Below are positions 7,910 through 16,272 of a DNA stretch of 64,000 bases, in pieces. The notes under the pieces were generated by a model. It ran no database searches, had not been told where the DNA came from, and saw only the letters and a program-made list of their open reading frames with translations. The translations under genes were made by a program, and so were the position numbers. The DNA lies in the NCBI GenBank assembly GCA_004193285.1, contig SECP01000009.1, forward strand, positions 62,001-126,000. Reading direction: 5' to 3'. The DNA comes from Myxococcales bacterium. GTDB lineage: Bacteria > Myxococcota_A > Polyangia > Polyangiales > Polyangiaceae. Each line of letters starts with the position of its first letter. Position 1 is the first letter of the stretch.

Positions 7910-8850
7910 CGAACGCCGCTTCGATTCCTGGTCCGGCTCCCTCCGTCGTCGCTCGCTGGGTTCTCGCCGCGCGCCCAAAAACACTCAGCGCGGCGAGCGT
8001 GCCGGTCCTCGTGGGCAGCGCCTGCGCGTTCGCGCTGGGGGAGTTCCGGCCGGGCCCCGCCCTCGCCGCGCTGGTCGGCGCGCTCCTGCTGCAAGTGGGC
8101 GCGAACTTTGCCAATGACGTCTACGACTACGAGAAGGGGGCGGACACCGCCGAGCGGCTCGGACCGACTCGCGCGGTTCAAGCCGGCCTCATCTCGCCGA
8201 GCGCCATGAAGCGCGGCATGTACCTGGTGTTCGCGGTGTCGCTCCTCATTGGCGCTTACCTGACCACGGTTGCGGGTCCGATCATCCTGGTCATCGGAAT
8301 CGTCTCGATCCTCTCCGCAATCGCTTACACCGGCGGGCCCTACCCGCTCGGCTACAACGGCCTCGGGGACCTGTTCGTGTTCGTGTTTTTCGGCTTGGTC
8401 GCGGTTTGCGGCACCGTCTTCGTCCAGGTCGGCGCGGTGCCGGCGCTCGCCCTGTGGTGCAGCGTGCCGGTCGGCGCGCTCGCCACCGCCATCCTGGTCG
8501 TCAACAACCTCCGCGACGCCGAGCAGGACGCGAAGGTCGGCAAGCGCACACTGGCGGTGCGCTGGGGCCGCCGCGCCGTGATCTTCGAGTATGGGACTTT
8601 ACTGGCGCTCTCGTACGCGGTGCCCTTGTTTTTGGCGACGAGCTCCGCGCACGGGCGCTTCGTGCTCTTGCCGCTGCTCACGCTGCCGCTCGCGCGTCGC
8701 TTGCTGCGCGCCGTCGCCACCGAACAGGGTCGGGACCTGAACCTGCGCTTGGCCGGCACCGCCAAGCTGCTGCTGCTGTTCGGGCTCTTGTTCACGCTCG
8801 GCATCGCGCTCGATCAGCTCGGCCTCTTCCCCGCGGGCCCCGTGTCATGA
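7906..8850 (+). CDS. menA: 1,4-dihydroxy-2-naphthoate polyprenyltransferase MenA
   Basis: This integral-membrane UbiA-superfamily prenyltransferase attaches the polyprenyl tail to dihydroxynaphthoate. Of its 314 residues, the N-terminus shows the MenA-type [20 protein letters not shown]. The first Asp-rich motif [11 protein letters not shown] is at 70-80, and the second is [16 protein letters not shown] from residue 200. About eight or nine hydrophobic segments follow the usual pattern. The ATG at 7906 overlaps the menH stop (ATGA) and is preceded by GAGGAGA at good spacing; an in-frame ATG at 7876 lies inside menH and is less likely. The gene ends in an ATGA overlap with menC, showing translational coupling along the operon. 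Confidence 0.93.
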   Translation: MTNAASIPGPAPSVVARWVLAARPKTLSAASVPVLVGSACAFALGEFRPGPALAALVGALLLQVGANFANDVYDYEKGADTAERLGPTRAVQAGLISPSAMKRGMYLVFAVSLLIGAYLTTVAGPIILVIGIVSILSAIAYTGGPYPLGYNGLGDLFVFVFFGLVAVCGTVFVQVGAVPALALWCSVPVGALATAILVVNNLRDAEQDAKVGKRTLAVRWGRRAVIFEYGTLLALSYAVPLFLATSSAHGRFVLLPLLTLPLARRLLRAVATEQGRDLNLRLAGTAKLLLLFGLLFTLGIALDQLGLFPAGPVS

Positions 8851-9899
8851 AGCTCGCGCTGCGCGGCGTGGAGGTGAGCGCCGAAGGCGCCCAGCACGCC
8901 CGGCGCAGCTGGCCGGTGCGGCAGAGCCTGCTCGTTCGCCTCACGGACGCGAGCGGTGGCTGGGGGCTCGGCGAAGCCGCGCCCCTGCCGGGGTATTCGC
9001 CGGAAAATCTAGAAGACGCCAAGAATGCGCTCGAGTCGGTGGAGCCGGCCGCCCTCGCCCAGGCGCTGGGGGCGAGCGACGTTTGGAGCGCGCTCAGCGC
9101 GGCCGGTCAGCTGCTGCCGTCGGCGGTCCCCTCCGCGCGCTTCGCTCTCGAGAGCGCCGCCCTGGACCTGCTCGCCCGTCGGCGCCATACCTCCGCGCCC
9201 GCCCTGCTCGGCGCCTCGAAAGACGTCGAGCGCCCGCTGGCAGCTTTGCTCGGCCCCGCCAGCTCGCCCACCCTGCTCGCGGACGCGGAGCGCGCCTTCG
9301 ACGAGGGGTACCGCTGCTTCAAGCTCAAGGTCGGCGCTCCCGGCGCGCTGGAGGCGGAGCTCGCGGGCGCCGCGCAGCTGCGCGAGCGCTTCGGCGACGC
9401 GCTCGCCTTGAGGCTGGACGCCAACGGCGCGCTCACGACCGAGCAGCTCTCCAGCTGGGAGCCCGCGCTCGCCGCGCTTCGCGTGGAGCTGTTCGAAGAA
9501 CCAGGTGGGCTGCTCGGAGCAGCGGCGCCGCTCGCCGTGGACGAGTCCTTGCAGGGCCTGAACGCCGAGCGCGCCGAGGCTCTCTGGAGCGAGCGAGCGG
9601 CGCGCGGAGTCGTGCTCAAGCCGACCACCCTCGGCGGCCTCTCGCATTGCTGGCACGTGGCTCGTCGCGCTGAGCGCGCGGGACTCGTCACGGTCGTGTC
9701 TCACTGCTTCGAGGGCCCCATCGCGTGGCGGGCGGCGGCCGCGCTCGCGCTCGCCCTGCCCGGCCGCGCGGCGCAGGGCCTCGCGCCTCACGGAGCGCTG
9801 AAGAGCTGGCCTGCGCCCGACTTGCCGGTCATGCGCGGCTCGCTGCAGGCTTGGTCGGCCCCAGGTCTCGGCTACCCCGCGGAGCTCGCTTTTCCGTGA
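8847..9899 (+). CDS. menC: o-Succinylbenzoate synthase MenC (enolase superfamily)
   Basis: MenC dehydrates SHCHC to o-succinylbenzoate. The 350-residue protein has the enolase-superfamily active-site set: KxK at Lys159/Lys161 (FKLKVG), metal ligands Asp190 (LDANGA), Glu217 (ELFEEP) and Asp232 (AVDESL), and the acid/base Lys258 (VLKPTTLGG). The N-terminal capping domain contains [12 protein letters not shown]. The start ATG at 8847 lies in an ATGA overlap with the menA stop. The frame is open upstream, but that part is only antiphase to menA. The stop overlaps the GTG of menE. The protein is otherwise unremarkable; in enolase relatives that carry a second racemase activity, sequence alone cannot show it. 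Confidence 0.92.
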   Translation: MKLALRGVEVSAEGAQHARRSWPVRQSLLVRLTDASGGWGLGEAAPLPGYSPENLEDAKNALESVEPAALAQALGASDVWSALSAAGQLLPSAVPSARFALESAALDLLARRRHTSAPALLGASKDVERPLAALLGPASSPTLLADAERAFDEGYRCFKLKVGAPGALEAELAGAAQLRERFGDALALRLDANGALTTEQLSSWEPALAALRVELFEEPGGLLGAAAPLAVDESLQGLNAERAEALWSERAARGVVLKPTTLGGLSHCWHVARRAERAGLVTVVSHCFEGPIAWRAAAALALALPGRAAQGLAPHGALKSWPAPDLPVMRGSLQAWSAPGLGYPAELAFP

Positions 9900-11281
9900 G
9901 CACCCTCTCCGTATTCGACGCCGCGCGCGAGGCGCCCGACGCGATTGGCGTCGTCGACGGCGCGGTATCGCTCAGCTTTGCGGAGCTGGCCCGCCGCACC
10001 GCGCCGCGGGCGCGCGCCCTCGTGGAGGCGCGGGGAGCCGCGCTGGCGCTGACCCCGCGCGCCGACACCGAGAGCCTGTTGTGGCTCTACGCGGCGCTAG
10101 CCACCGGCACGCCGCTCGCGCTGCTGCACGCGCGCGCCACCGCAGCCGAGCGGGACCACATCGTGCAGCTCACGGGCGCGCAGGCGCCTCCTGCGCCGCA
10201 GGGCGGCGGAAGCACCGAGCTTCACCTGGCGGAGGTCCCGGAGTCCGCCCCGCTAGCGGTGCTGCCCACGTCCGGGTCTACGGGCGCGCCTCGGCTGGTG
10301 AGGCTCAGCCGCCGCGCCTTCGTCGCGTCCGCCCACGCTTCTGCTCGCAATCTAGGCTGGGAGGCGGCAGATCGCTGGCTGCTGTGCTTGCCTCTCGCTC
10401 ACACTGGAGGGTTATCGGTGGTCACGCGCTGCCTGCTAGCCCGCAAGACGGTGCTCGCGTTCGAGCCCGGCCCGCAGGGGACGCTCTCCTGCATCGCGGA
10501 GCTGGGCGAGCTGCTCGGCGTCGCGACGCTCGCTTCCCTCGTGCCCAGCGTGCTCGGGGCGCTGCTCGACCGCGGCTTCGTGGCGCCGCCCCAGCTCCGA
10601 GCCGTGCTGCTGGGCGGAGCCGCTTGCTCTCCGGAGCTCGCGAGGCGCGCACACGCCGCCGGCTTTCCGCTGATCACCAGCTACGGCCTGACCGAGACCG
10701 CGTCCCAGGTCGTCACGCGCCGCTACGCCGAGCGCTATCGACCGCTCCCGGTGCGCCGCGGGGTCGTCAGCTCGGGGCATCCACTCCCGGGAGTGACGCT
10801 GCGGCTCGAAGGGGAGACCATCTCCGTCAACGCGGCGTCGCTGTTTTCGGGCTATGTCGGCGAAGCCGGTAGCGTTCTGGACGAGCGCGGCTTCTTGGTC
10901 ACGAACGATCGCGGGGAGCTGGGCGACGACGGAGAGCTTTACGTTCGCGGCCGCAGCGATGACGTCATCATCAGTGGCGGCGAGAACGTGGATCCACTCG
11001 AGGTAGAGGCCGCCTTGCTAGCGCTGCCGGGGGTGCGCGCTGCGTGCGTGTTCGGCACGCCTTCGGTGCGCTTCGGCGAGGTCGTGAGCGCGGTGCTCGT
11101 TACGGAGGACCCCACGCTCGTCGACGCTCGCCGCGTCGCGGACCTGCTGTCGGGTCGCTTGGCGCGCCACAAGGTCCCTCGCCGCGTGCTGCGGGCGGAC
11201 GCGCTGCCGCTCGGCTCGTCCGGCAAGCTGGATCGGCGAGCCTGCCGCGCCCGCTTCGCCGCCGATTGGCCGCAAGACTGA
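9896..11281 (+). CDS. menE: o-Succinylbenzoate-CoA ligase MenE
   Basis: This ANL-superfamily adenylating enzyme activates o-succinylbenzoate to OSB-CoA. The 461 residues show the P-loop-like PTSGSTGAPRLV, the middle motif ITSYGLTETASQ, the hinge region GRSDDVIISGGENVDPLEVE and the C-terminal catalytic Lys in GSSGKLDR. The start is the GTG at 9896 (reads [15 protein letters not shown]), which overlaps the TGA of menC. The longer open frame to 9725 is antiphase to menC and has no ANL character. It is the last gene of the men run. The genes for the step before MenD (MenF) and for the naphthoate synthase (MenB) are not in the window. Confidence 0.92.
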   Translation: MSTLSVFDAAREAPDAIGVVDGAVSLSFAELARRTAPRARALVEARGAALALTPRADTESLLWLYAALATGTPLALLHARATAAERDHIVQLTGAQAPPAPQGGGSTELHLAEVPESAPLAVLPTSGSTGAPRLVRLSRRAFVASAHASARNLGWEAADRWLLCLPLAHTGGLSVVTRCLLARKTVLAFEPGPQGTLSCIAELGELLGVATLASLVPSVLGALLDRGFVAPPQLRAVLLGGAACSPELARRAHAAGFPLITSYGLTETASQVVTRRYAERYRPLPVRRGVVSSGHPLPGVTLRLEGETISVNAASLFSGYVGEAGSVLDERGFLVTNDRGELGDDGELYVRGRSDDVIISGGENVDPLEVEAALLALPGVRAACVFGTPSVRFGEVVSAVLVTEDPTLVDARRVADLLSGRLARHKVPRRVLRADALPLGSSGKLDRRACRARFAADWPQD

Positions 11282-11319
11282 AGCTCCTTGGAGCCGCGGC
11301 AGAGCACCCACCTGCGCGC

Positions 11320-11778
11320 TCAGGGGCCGGCGTGGATGCGCTGCAGCGCCAGGCGCACCCGCTCCGGGATCGGAATGCGCTTGAAGGCGGCGCGATCCAC
11401 GAAGGTATGCACCACTTGGCCCACCGCGCAGAGCTCGTCACCTTCCACTCGTACGACGCGGTAGCCGAGCGTCGCCTCGGTTTCGGACGCGTGCACGTGG
11501 GCGATCTCCACGTGCACGACGTCGCCCAAGCGCAGCGGCTTGAAATAGTCCGCCTCCGCGTGTCGAACCGGGGCGATCCACGTGTCGGTTCGCATCACGT
11601 CGCGGAGGTGCGCGCCTGCGGCAGCGAGGAAGGCGGCGTACGCGTCGTGGAACATCTCCAATACCCGCGGGTAAAAAATTATGCCCGCAGCGTCTATCTG
11701 CTGAAATGAGATCTCACAGCGAAAAACGAAGGCGTGCGGACCTGAGATTTTTAGATCTTCGCGATCGAAACGGAACAT
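11320..11778 (-). CDS. Hotdog-fold acyl-CoA thioesterase (4HBT family), possible DHNA-CoA hydrolase
   Basis: This 152-residue single hotdog-domain protein is of the 4-hydroxybenzoyl-CoA thioesterase type. The active-site helix and Asp are visible as ISFQQIDAAGIIFYPRVLEM (Asp29), followed by the strands DYFKPLRLGDVVHVEI and EGDELCAVGQVVHTFVD. It converges with menE, with 38 bp between the stop codons. The known hotdog DHNA-CoA hydrolases (MenI/Slr0204-like) belong to this broad family, and the men run otherwise lacks that step. DHNA-CoA hydrolase is therefore a reasonable guess, but a general acyl-CoA thioesterase fits the sequence just as well. The ATG at 11778 leaves a plausible 15-residue leader before the domain. 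Confidence 0.8.
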   Translation of the reverse strand: MFRFDREDLKISGPHAFVFRCEISFQQIDAAGIIFYPRVLEMFHDAYAAFLAAAGAHLRDVMRTDTWIAPVRHAEADYFKPLRLGDVVHVEIAHVHASETEATLGYRVVRVEGDELCAVGQVVHTFVDRAAFKRIPIPERVRLALQRIHAGP

Positions 11779-12085
11779 CGGATCGCGGCAGCATATCCGC
11801 GTCCTCGCGAAATCTGACCCATTTCAGCGCGCTCGAGCCACCCGAGCGCGCGATGGCCCGCGCCCAAAATCCAAGGCGATCGCGCATCGCGATCCGGGGA
11901 AGAAAAGCGAAACTAGCGCGCATTTCATGCTTTACGGGACCCGCCGCTTTGTTGTTACGTGAGGCGCGCTGCCCAATTGATTGCGTTGCCAGCGCGTTTC
12001 CCGAAAAGGCCGGTTGCCCGCGTGCGGTCCCGGTGGCTCGCCGACAGCAAGCTTCAGAGTCACAGTAAGGTCGAGGATTTTTCGA
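11779..12085. other. Divergent intergenic region with repeated CGCGATC/GATCGCG heptamers
   Basis: This 307-bp region separates the thioesterase (minus) from the CXXCH lipoprotein (plus) and looks less GC-rich than its surroundings. I see no gene in it. Heptamers occur as CGCGATC (11760-11766, just inside the thioesterase gene), GATCGCG (11781-11787), GATCGCG (11878-11884) and CGCGATC (11888-11894). The last two form a 7-3-7 perfect palindrome. No convincing -35/-10 pair was recognised. Confidence 0.4.
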
Positions 12086-12706
12086 GTGCAAGAACGACAC
12101 TACTCAACGTCCACGCAGCAGAACCCTCTCGGCGCGCGCTGTCGTTCGTCGTGGCTGGCAGGTCTCGCCGCAGCCTTCGGTACGGCTGCGCTCACGCTGT
12201 TCAGCGTCGGCTGTCCAGAGCCGGCGGACCTGGACAACCCGGAGATCTACCCCAAGCGCGAGGGCACGAGCGGCGGCAGCGCGGCGAGCGGTGGCAGCGC
12301 GGCGGGCGGTAGCGCGAGTGGTGGCAGCGCGGCGGGCGGCAGCGCCACCGGCGGCGGCAACTTGGCCGCGTGTGAAACGCAGTGCATGGCGACGATCCTG
12401 CAGACCTGCAACGCCTGTCACAGCAGCGCGCTCAAGCTCGGCATGCTGGACCTCTCTCCCGGCTACAGCGCGCGGCTCAAAGATGCGCCCGCGACTCACA
12501 GCGAGATCCCGAACGCCAACCCGGACTGCCCGTCGGGCGACAAGCTGATTGATTCGGCCAACAAGGACGCGAGCTGGCTGCTCAAGAAGGTGTCGGGTCA
12601 GCAAGGCACGTGCGGAGGCCCGATGCCCGCGCCTCCCGGGCTCATGGGCGCCGATCTTCAGTGCGTGCAAACCTACGTCGGCTGCGTAGTCGCAGGGGGA
12701 ATGTGA
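12086..12706 (+). CDS. Lipoprotein with Gly/Ser linker and CXXCH heme-binding motif
   Basis: This 206-residue secreted lipoprotein starts at GTG 12086, with GAGG eight bases upstream. A hydrophobic segment ends in FSVGC (Cys43, likely lipidated). It is followed by a low-complexity GGSAASGGSAAGGS-type linker (about 60-84) and a small domain containing CNACHS, a CXXCH cytochrome-c-type motif. The domain (MLDLSPGYSARL, WLLKKVSG, GGPMPAPPG) resembles the planctomycete/myxobacterial secreted cytochrome-like module, and further Cys residues could form disulphides. The next gene begins 2 bp after its stop, so the two envelope proteins are translationally linked. Function is unknown; covalent heme attachment is possible but unproven. 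Confidence 0.75.
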   Translation: MQERHYSTSTQQNPLGARCRSSWLAGLAAAFGTAALTLFSVGCPEPADLDNPEIYPKREGTSGGSAASGGSAAGGSASGGSAAGGSATGGGNLAACETQCMATILQTCNACHSSALKLGMLDLSPGYSARLKDAPATHSEIPNANPDCPSGDKLIDSANKDASWLLKKVSGQQGTCGGPMPAPPGLMGADLQCVQTYVGCVVAGGM

Positions 12707-12708
12707 GA

Positions 12709-14091
12709 ATGAGCGTGAAGCGTTTCTTTCGGGTCAGCCTCTTCCTCAGTCACCTAGTCACCGCAGTCGCCGTCACCCAGGCAGCCTTTCCGGACAACGT
12801 GCTCGCGGCGGCCGAGAAGCAGAAGGTCGCGGTGGGCGGCTTCGACGGGCCGAAGAGCGCGGAGGCGCGGAGCGCGTTCATCGAAGCGCTCAAAGAAGAC
12901 GGCGCCTACGAGGTGACGGACGCGGAGGACGTGAAGGCGTCTTCCAAGTCCAAAGCGGTGGCCCAGGCCGCGAGCGGCTTGGGGGTGAGCGCAGTCATCA
13001 CCGGCAAGGTCAGCAAAGGCGGCCTGAAGGTGAAGGTCATGGGTGCGGACGGTAAGGTCGCGGACGAAGCCGAGATCAAGGGCGGCGGGGCGAAGCTCAA
13101 GGCCGCGATCGCCAAGGGCGGCGCCGCGAGCGTCGCCGAGGCGCTCGCCAGGCTCGCGCCGCCGCCAGAGGAGCCGAAGGAAGAGGAAGCCAAGCCGGCG
13201 GAGGAGGGCGCGGCGGAGGAGACCAAAGAAGCCTCGGCCTCCACGGATGACGTCGGCAGCGCGAGCGGCGGCCTCTCCCCGCTGGACATCACGGCGGGCC
13301 TCCGCCCGCTGCATCGCACCTTCAAGTTCCATGACACGGTCGCGGATGCACGACCCGCCGACGCATGCCCGGAAGGTAGCGCGCAGACCAACTGCTTCCG
13401 GCAGCTCCCCTCGTACGAGCTGCCGCTCGGTCCGGTGCTGTTCATCGACGTGAACTGGTTTCCAGCGTCGCACGCCACGACGGGTGCGGCGGAGTGGTTC
13501 GGCATCACCGCCGGCTTCGAGAAGGGCTTCGCGACCCAGTCCGTCTATCAAGAGGGCAAGCCCGACGAGCGAACGCTGAAGACCAACATTCAGGCGCTCT
13601 ACGCGGGCGCGAAGTTCCGCCTCCCTCTCGGCGCGCATCAGCTGAGCGCGAGCGGGACGTTCGGGCAGCAAACCTTCGCGCTCGAGGGAGACGCGGACTC
13701 CCCCAAGCTGCCGGACGTGAAGTACACGTACGTCAAGGCGGGCTTGGAAGGCACGCTGCGCTTCGGCGACGTGTTCTTCGGGGCTCGCGTCGGCAAGCGC
13801 TTCGTGCTCGGAACGGGCGCGCTGGAGAAGGTCTGGTTTCCCAGCGTGAAGACCCAGTCGCTCGAGGCCGGCGCTACCGTCGGCTACCGCCTGGTGAGCT
13901 CGCTGGACCTCGTGGCTGGCTTCGATTGGCTCCGCTACGCGTTCGACTTCAACCCGGTGCCGGTGCGCCCGGCCAACCCGGACTACGTGGCCGGCGGCGC
14001 CGTCGATGAGTACATGAGCGGCTATATCGCGTTCCGGTTCCACCTGCCGGGCAAGAGCGAGCAGGAGGCCCCGGTCACGTCTGGGCAGTAA
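12709..14091 (+). CDS. Predicted outer-membrane beta-barrel protein with N-terminal TolB/CsgG-like domain
   Basis: This 460-residue exported protein begins with a signal peptide (LFLSHLVTAVAVTQAAF; cleavage probably after VLAA). A domain of about 110 residues follows, of TolB-N/CsgG type (KVAVGGFDGPKSAEARSAFI, GVSAVITGKV). Next is a Glu/Lys/Ala-rich linker (PPEEPKEEEAKPAEEG), then about 250 residues of alternating amphipathic strands with Gly and aromatic residues that look like a beta-barrel (LGPVLFIDVNWF, YAGAKFRLPLG, GYIAFRFHLPG). The protein does not end in a Phe/Trp C-terminal barrel signature. I do not recognise a named family. It starts 2 bp after the CXXCH lipoprotein gene, which suggests a shared envelope role. 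Confidence 0.75.
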   Translation: MSVKRFFRVSLFLSHLVTAVAVTQAAFPDNVLAAAEKQKVAVGGFDGPKSAEARSAFIEALKEDGAYEVTDAEDVKASSKSKAVAQAASGLGVSAVITGKVSKGGLKVKVMGADGKVADEAEIKGGGAKLKAAIAKGGAASVAEALARLAPPPEEPKEEEAKPAEEGAAEETKEASASTDDVGSASGGLSPLDITAGLRPLHRTFKFHDTVADARPADACPEGSAQTNCFRQLPSYELPLGPVLFIDVNWFPASHATTGAAEWFGITAGFEKGFATQSVYQEGKPDERTLKTNIQALYAGAKFRLPLGAHQLSASGTFGQQTFALEGDADSPKLPDVKYTYVKAGLEGTLRFGDVFFGARVGKRFVLGTGALEKVWFPSVKTQSLEAGATVGYRLVSSLDLVAGFDWLRYAFDFNPVPVRPANPDYVAGGAVDEYMSGYIAFRFHLPGKSEQEAPVTSGQ

Positions 14092-14130
14092 GGCGGCACA
14101 GGGCGCGGCTCACGCTATACTCCGAGCCCC

Positions 14131-14640
14131 ATGTCGCTTCAGCGGTTCGCGTTTTGCGCGGTGCTCGGTTTGCTCGGTTGCAACACGAAGGCGGAAGCGC
14201 CGGCCCGACCCGAGCCGGCGCCGCCAGCGGAAGCCGCCGCGGCGCCGCGCAAGACCTACGGAGCCCCCCTCGGCGCGAGCCCCACCGCGACGCTGGCGGA
14301 CGTGCTGAAAGCTCCGGAAAAGTTCGACGGCCAGCGCGTGACGGTGGAGGGCGCAGTGCGGGCCGCCTGCACCCGCAAGGGTTGTTGGATGGAGCTGAGC
14401 GAAGGCGCGGACCCCTCCGCGCCGGGCTGCCGGGTGACCTTCAAGGATTACGGCTTCTTCGTGCCGACGGACTCCGCGGGGTCCAAGGCGCGCGTGGACG
14501 CGCAGGTAGAGACGAAAGTCGTCAAGCCGGAGATGGTCGCGCACCTGGAATCGGAGGGCGCCAAGTTCGCGGAAAAATCCGCGGATGGGTCCGCTCGCGA
14601 GGTGCGCCTGGTCGCGACCGGAGTAGAAATGTGGCGCTGA
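14131..14640 (+). CDS. DUF4920-domain lipoprotein
   Basis: This 169-residue lipoprotein has a short signal ending in LLGC (Cys17) and a Pro/Ala-rich spacer to about residue 45. It continues with a DUF4920-type domain: TLADVLKAPEKFDGQRVTVEG, then CTRKGCWMEL with two Cys, GCRVTFKDYGFFVP and a final strand VRLVATGVEMWR. The family is found as small periplasmic proteins of unknown function. The CxxxGCWM motif could bind a metal or form a disulphide. The gene is 39 bp after the barrel gene on the same strand and may belong to its transcript. Confidence 0.8.
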   Translation: MSLQRFAFCAVLGLLGCNTKAEAPARPEPAPPAEAAAAPRKTYGAPLGASPTATLADVLKAPEKFDGQRVTVEGAVRAACTRKGCWMELSEGADPSAPGCRVTFKDYGFFVPTDSAGSKARVDAQVETKVVKPEMVAHLESEGAKFAEKSADGSAREVRLVATGVEMWR

Positions 14641-14767
14641 CGCTGGCGCTGAGCAGAGGGCCATAGTGGCGCAGCGCGGGGACCCGTATCGCGCTGAGAC
14701 TCACGAGCGAGGCCTGACATCGCCCGGAATTTCACCGCGCGGCTCGGGATATGCTAGGCACGGTCCG

Positions 14768-15787
14768 ATGCGCTTTTTGGCCCGGATCGCGCTTGGGTGC
14801 GCTCTCTTGCTTTCTTCCGGCGTCGCGCTGGGCAAAGACCACGTCGTCGCGGACGGGCAAACGTGGGGGAAGATCGCCAAGCGCTATCAGATCAGCATCG
14901 AGGCGCTGTGCAAGGCGAACAACATGACCCGGCGCGACAAGATCAAGCCGGGCATGCGCCTCACCATCCCCACCGGTAACGACGACGCCGCCACCACGAC
15001 CGCTTCGCTGCGAGACCTCGGCGAGGCGGAGGCCCCGCCCGAGGCTCGTCCGCCCGCTGCTCCCCCCGTCGCCATCAAGGACGAGCCGCGCAAAGACAAA
15101 GATCGCGAAGATCCCGACGACCGCTCGGTGGGCGGTGGCCTGCGGCAGATAGACCTGCCCGGAGCCGCGCCAGCTTATTACTTCGAGCCGGTCGGCAAGG
15201 GCCGCCTCGGCCTCAAGCCGGTGCTGGTCTACTTACACGGCCGGGGCGGCCACCCCGAGGCGGATTGCCGTCGGTGGGCGGGCTTGGCTCGGCGCTACGG
15301 CTGGCTGGTGTGCCCCAGCGGCCCCGTTCCGTATGGGGACGGCCGCGCGTGGGACAACAACTGGCCGAGCGCGCACCACGCCACGATGGCCGCCATCAAC
15401 GCGCTACGAGAAAAGTACGGCCGGCGCGTGCAGCTTTGGGGCAACACGTTGATCGGCTTCTCGGAGGGCGCCTACGCGGCGATGAACGTCGGGGTCCGTG
15501 AGCCGCGCACCTTCAACCGCTGGCTCATCCTCGCCGCCAACTCCAAGTACTGGGGCGGGCCAGGGCTGGAAGCGCTCGGCTCCGCCAAAGACCGAGTGCG
15601 GCGCGTCTTTCTCATCACGGGCGAGCACGATGGCGTGATCGAAGGCACCCACCAGGTAGAAGCCTGGTTGCAGAAAGCCGGCGTCCCCACCCGCGTCATC
15701 ACGCCCAGCAACATGGGCCACGAAACGCCGCTCGAGAAGAAGACCGAAATGTACCGCGCTGCGTTGACCTGGCTGGACGGCGGCTGA
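14768..15787 (+). CDS. Secreted LysM-domain esterase (alpha/beta hydrolase)
   Basis: This 339-residue exported protein combines a signal peptide (ending near GVALG, residue 22), one LysM domain (about 25-69, HVVADGQTWGKIAKRYQI ... KIKPGMRLTIP), a Pro- and charge-rich linker (about 78-122), and an esterase-type alpha/beta hydrolase. The hydrolase shows LVYLHGRGGH (oxyanion region), nucleophile elbow GFSEG with Ser232, Asp288 in GEHDGV and His318 in GHET. LysM domains bind peptidoglycan or chitin, so the enzyme is probably held at the cell wall or on an outside glycan. The hydrolase is closest in look to the feruloyl-esterase/depolymerase-like group, but the substrate is not readable. The ATG at 14768 directly precedes the signal peptide. 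Confidence 0.82.
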   Translation: MRFLARIALGCALLLSSGVALGKDHVVADGQTWGKIAKRYQISIEALCKANNMTRRDKIKPGMRLTIPTGNDDAATTTASLRDLGEAEAPPEARPPAAPPVAIKDEPRKDKDREDPDDRSVGGGLRQIDLPGAAPAYYFEPVGKGRLGLKPVLVYLHGRGGHPEADCRRWAGLARRYGWLVCPSGPVPYGDGRAWDNNWPSAHHATMAAINALREKYGRRVQLWGNTLIGFSEGAYAAMNVGVREPRTFNRWLILAANSKYWGGPGLEALGSAKDRVRRVFLITGEHDGVIEGTHQVEAWLQKAGVPTRVITPSNMGHETPLEKKTEMYRAALTWLDGG

Positions 15788-15885
15788 CCGGCGCCGTCGC
15801 TCCGTAGCGGGCAGGCGAGCGCTCGAGGGGCCCTGCCCTCTCGTGCCCGTGAACGGCTGCGCGCTCGGCCGGCGCCGCTTCGACG

Positions 15886-15972
15886 CTCCCTGAGCACCTA
15901 GCCGCTCAGGGAGACCGAAAGACGCCACGGCAGTTTCTGCGAGGAGGGCTGCGAGTCGGCAGCCCCCTCCTC
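15886..15972. terminator. Two hairpins between convergent genes (possible bidirectional terminator)
   Basis: A perfect 10-bp stem CTCCCTGAGC/GCTCAGGGAG (15886-15895 and 15904-15913) is followed by a second GC-rich hairpin with arms GAGGAGGGCTGC and GCAGCCCCCTCCTC (15941-15972, imperfect). They sit between the convergent LysM-esterase and Cys-rich protein genes. Neither has a T-tract, so termination is only inferred from structure and position. Confidence 0.4.
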
Positions 15973-15984
15973 CAGGAGACGCCC

Positions 15985-16257
15985 TCAGTGGTAGGCGGCA
16001 GCGGTGTTGACCGGCTTGCCGCTGCGGTCGTGCTCGGCGACGAGATAGCGAGCGGTGACCTCGCACGTCGCGCACGCCGGGAACTGCGACTTGTGCTCGC
16101 AGGTGATGACGATGGCGCTCGGCGGTGCGGCCGCGAACTCATTCGGGTCGATGTGGCGACCGCAGGCGATGCAGTGGATGTGCCCTTGATCGTGCTTCTG
16201 GCCTCCGCCGCTCTGCTCTTTGCGCTCGCGCTTCGTGAGACGTTTCTCTCGCTTCAT
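15985..16257 (-). CDS. Small Cys-rich protein, possible zinc ribbon
   Basis: This 90-residue hypothetical protein has a very basic N-terminus (MKREKRLTKRERKEQ). Two Cys pairs follow, CIACGRHI (about 29-36) and ACATCEV (about 61-67), with an additional Cys-His (TCEHKSQF) between them, an arrangement that could bind zinc. I do not recognise the family. It begins 15 bp after the stop codon of the giant TPR gene on the same strand, so it is probably co-transcribed with it and may act with it. It has no signal peptide and is likely cytoplasmic. Coding status is supported by its position and consistent frame rather than by homology. Confidence 0.65.
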   Translation of the reverse strand: MKREKRLTKRERKEQSGGGQKHDQGHIHCIACGRHIDPNEFAAAPPSAIVITCEHKSQFPACATCEVTARYLVAEHDRSGKPVNTAAAYH

Positions 16258-16272
16258 GACGGCAGGCCTCTA

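Noticed and set aside
12245-12360. Tandem GGC-AGC-rich repeats that look like a minisatellite
   Set aside because: They encode the Gly/Ser linker of a lipoprotein, as in other lipoproteins here, so this is coding low complexity and not a separate repeat element.
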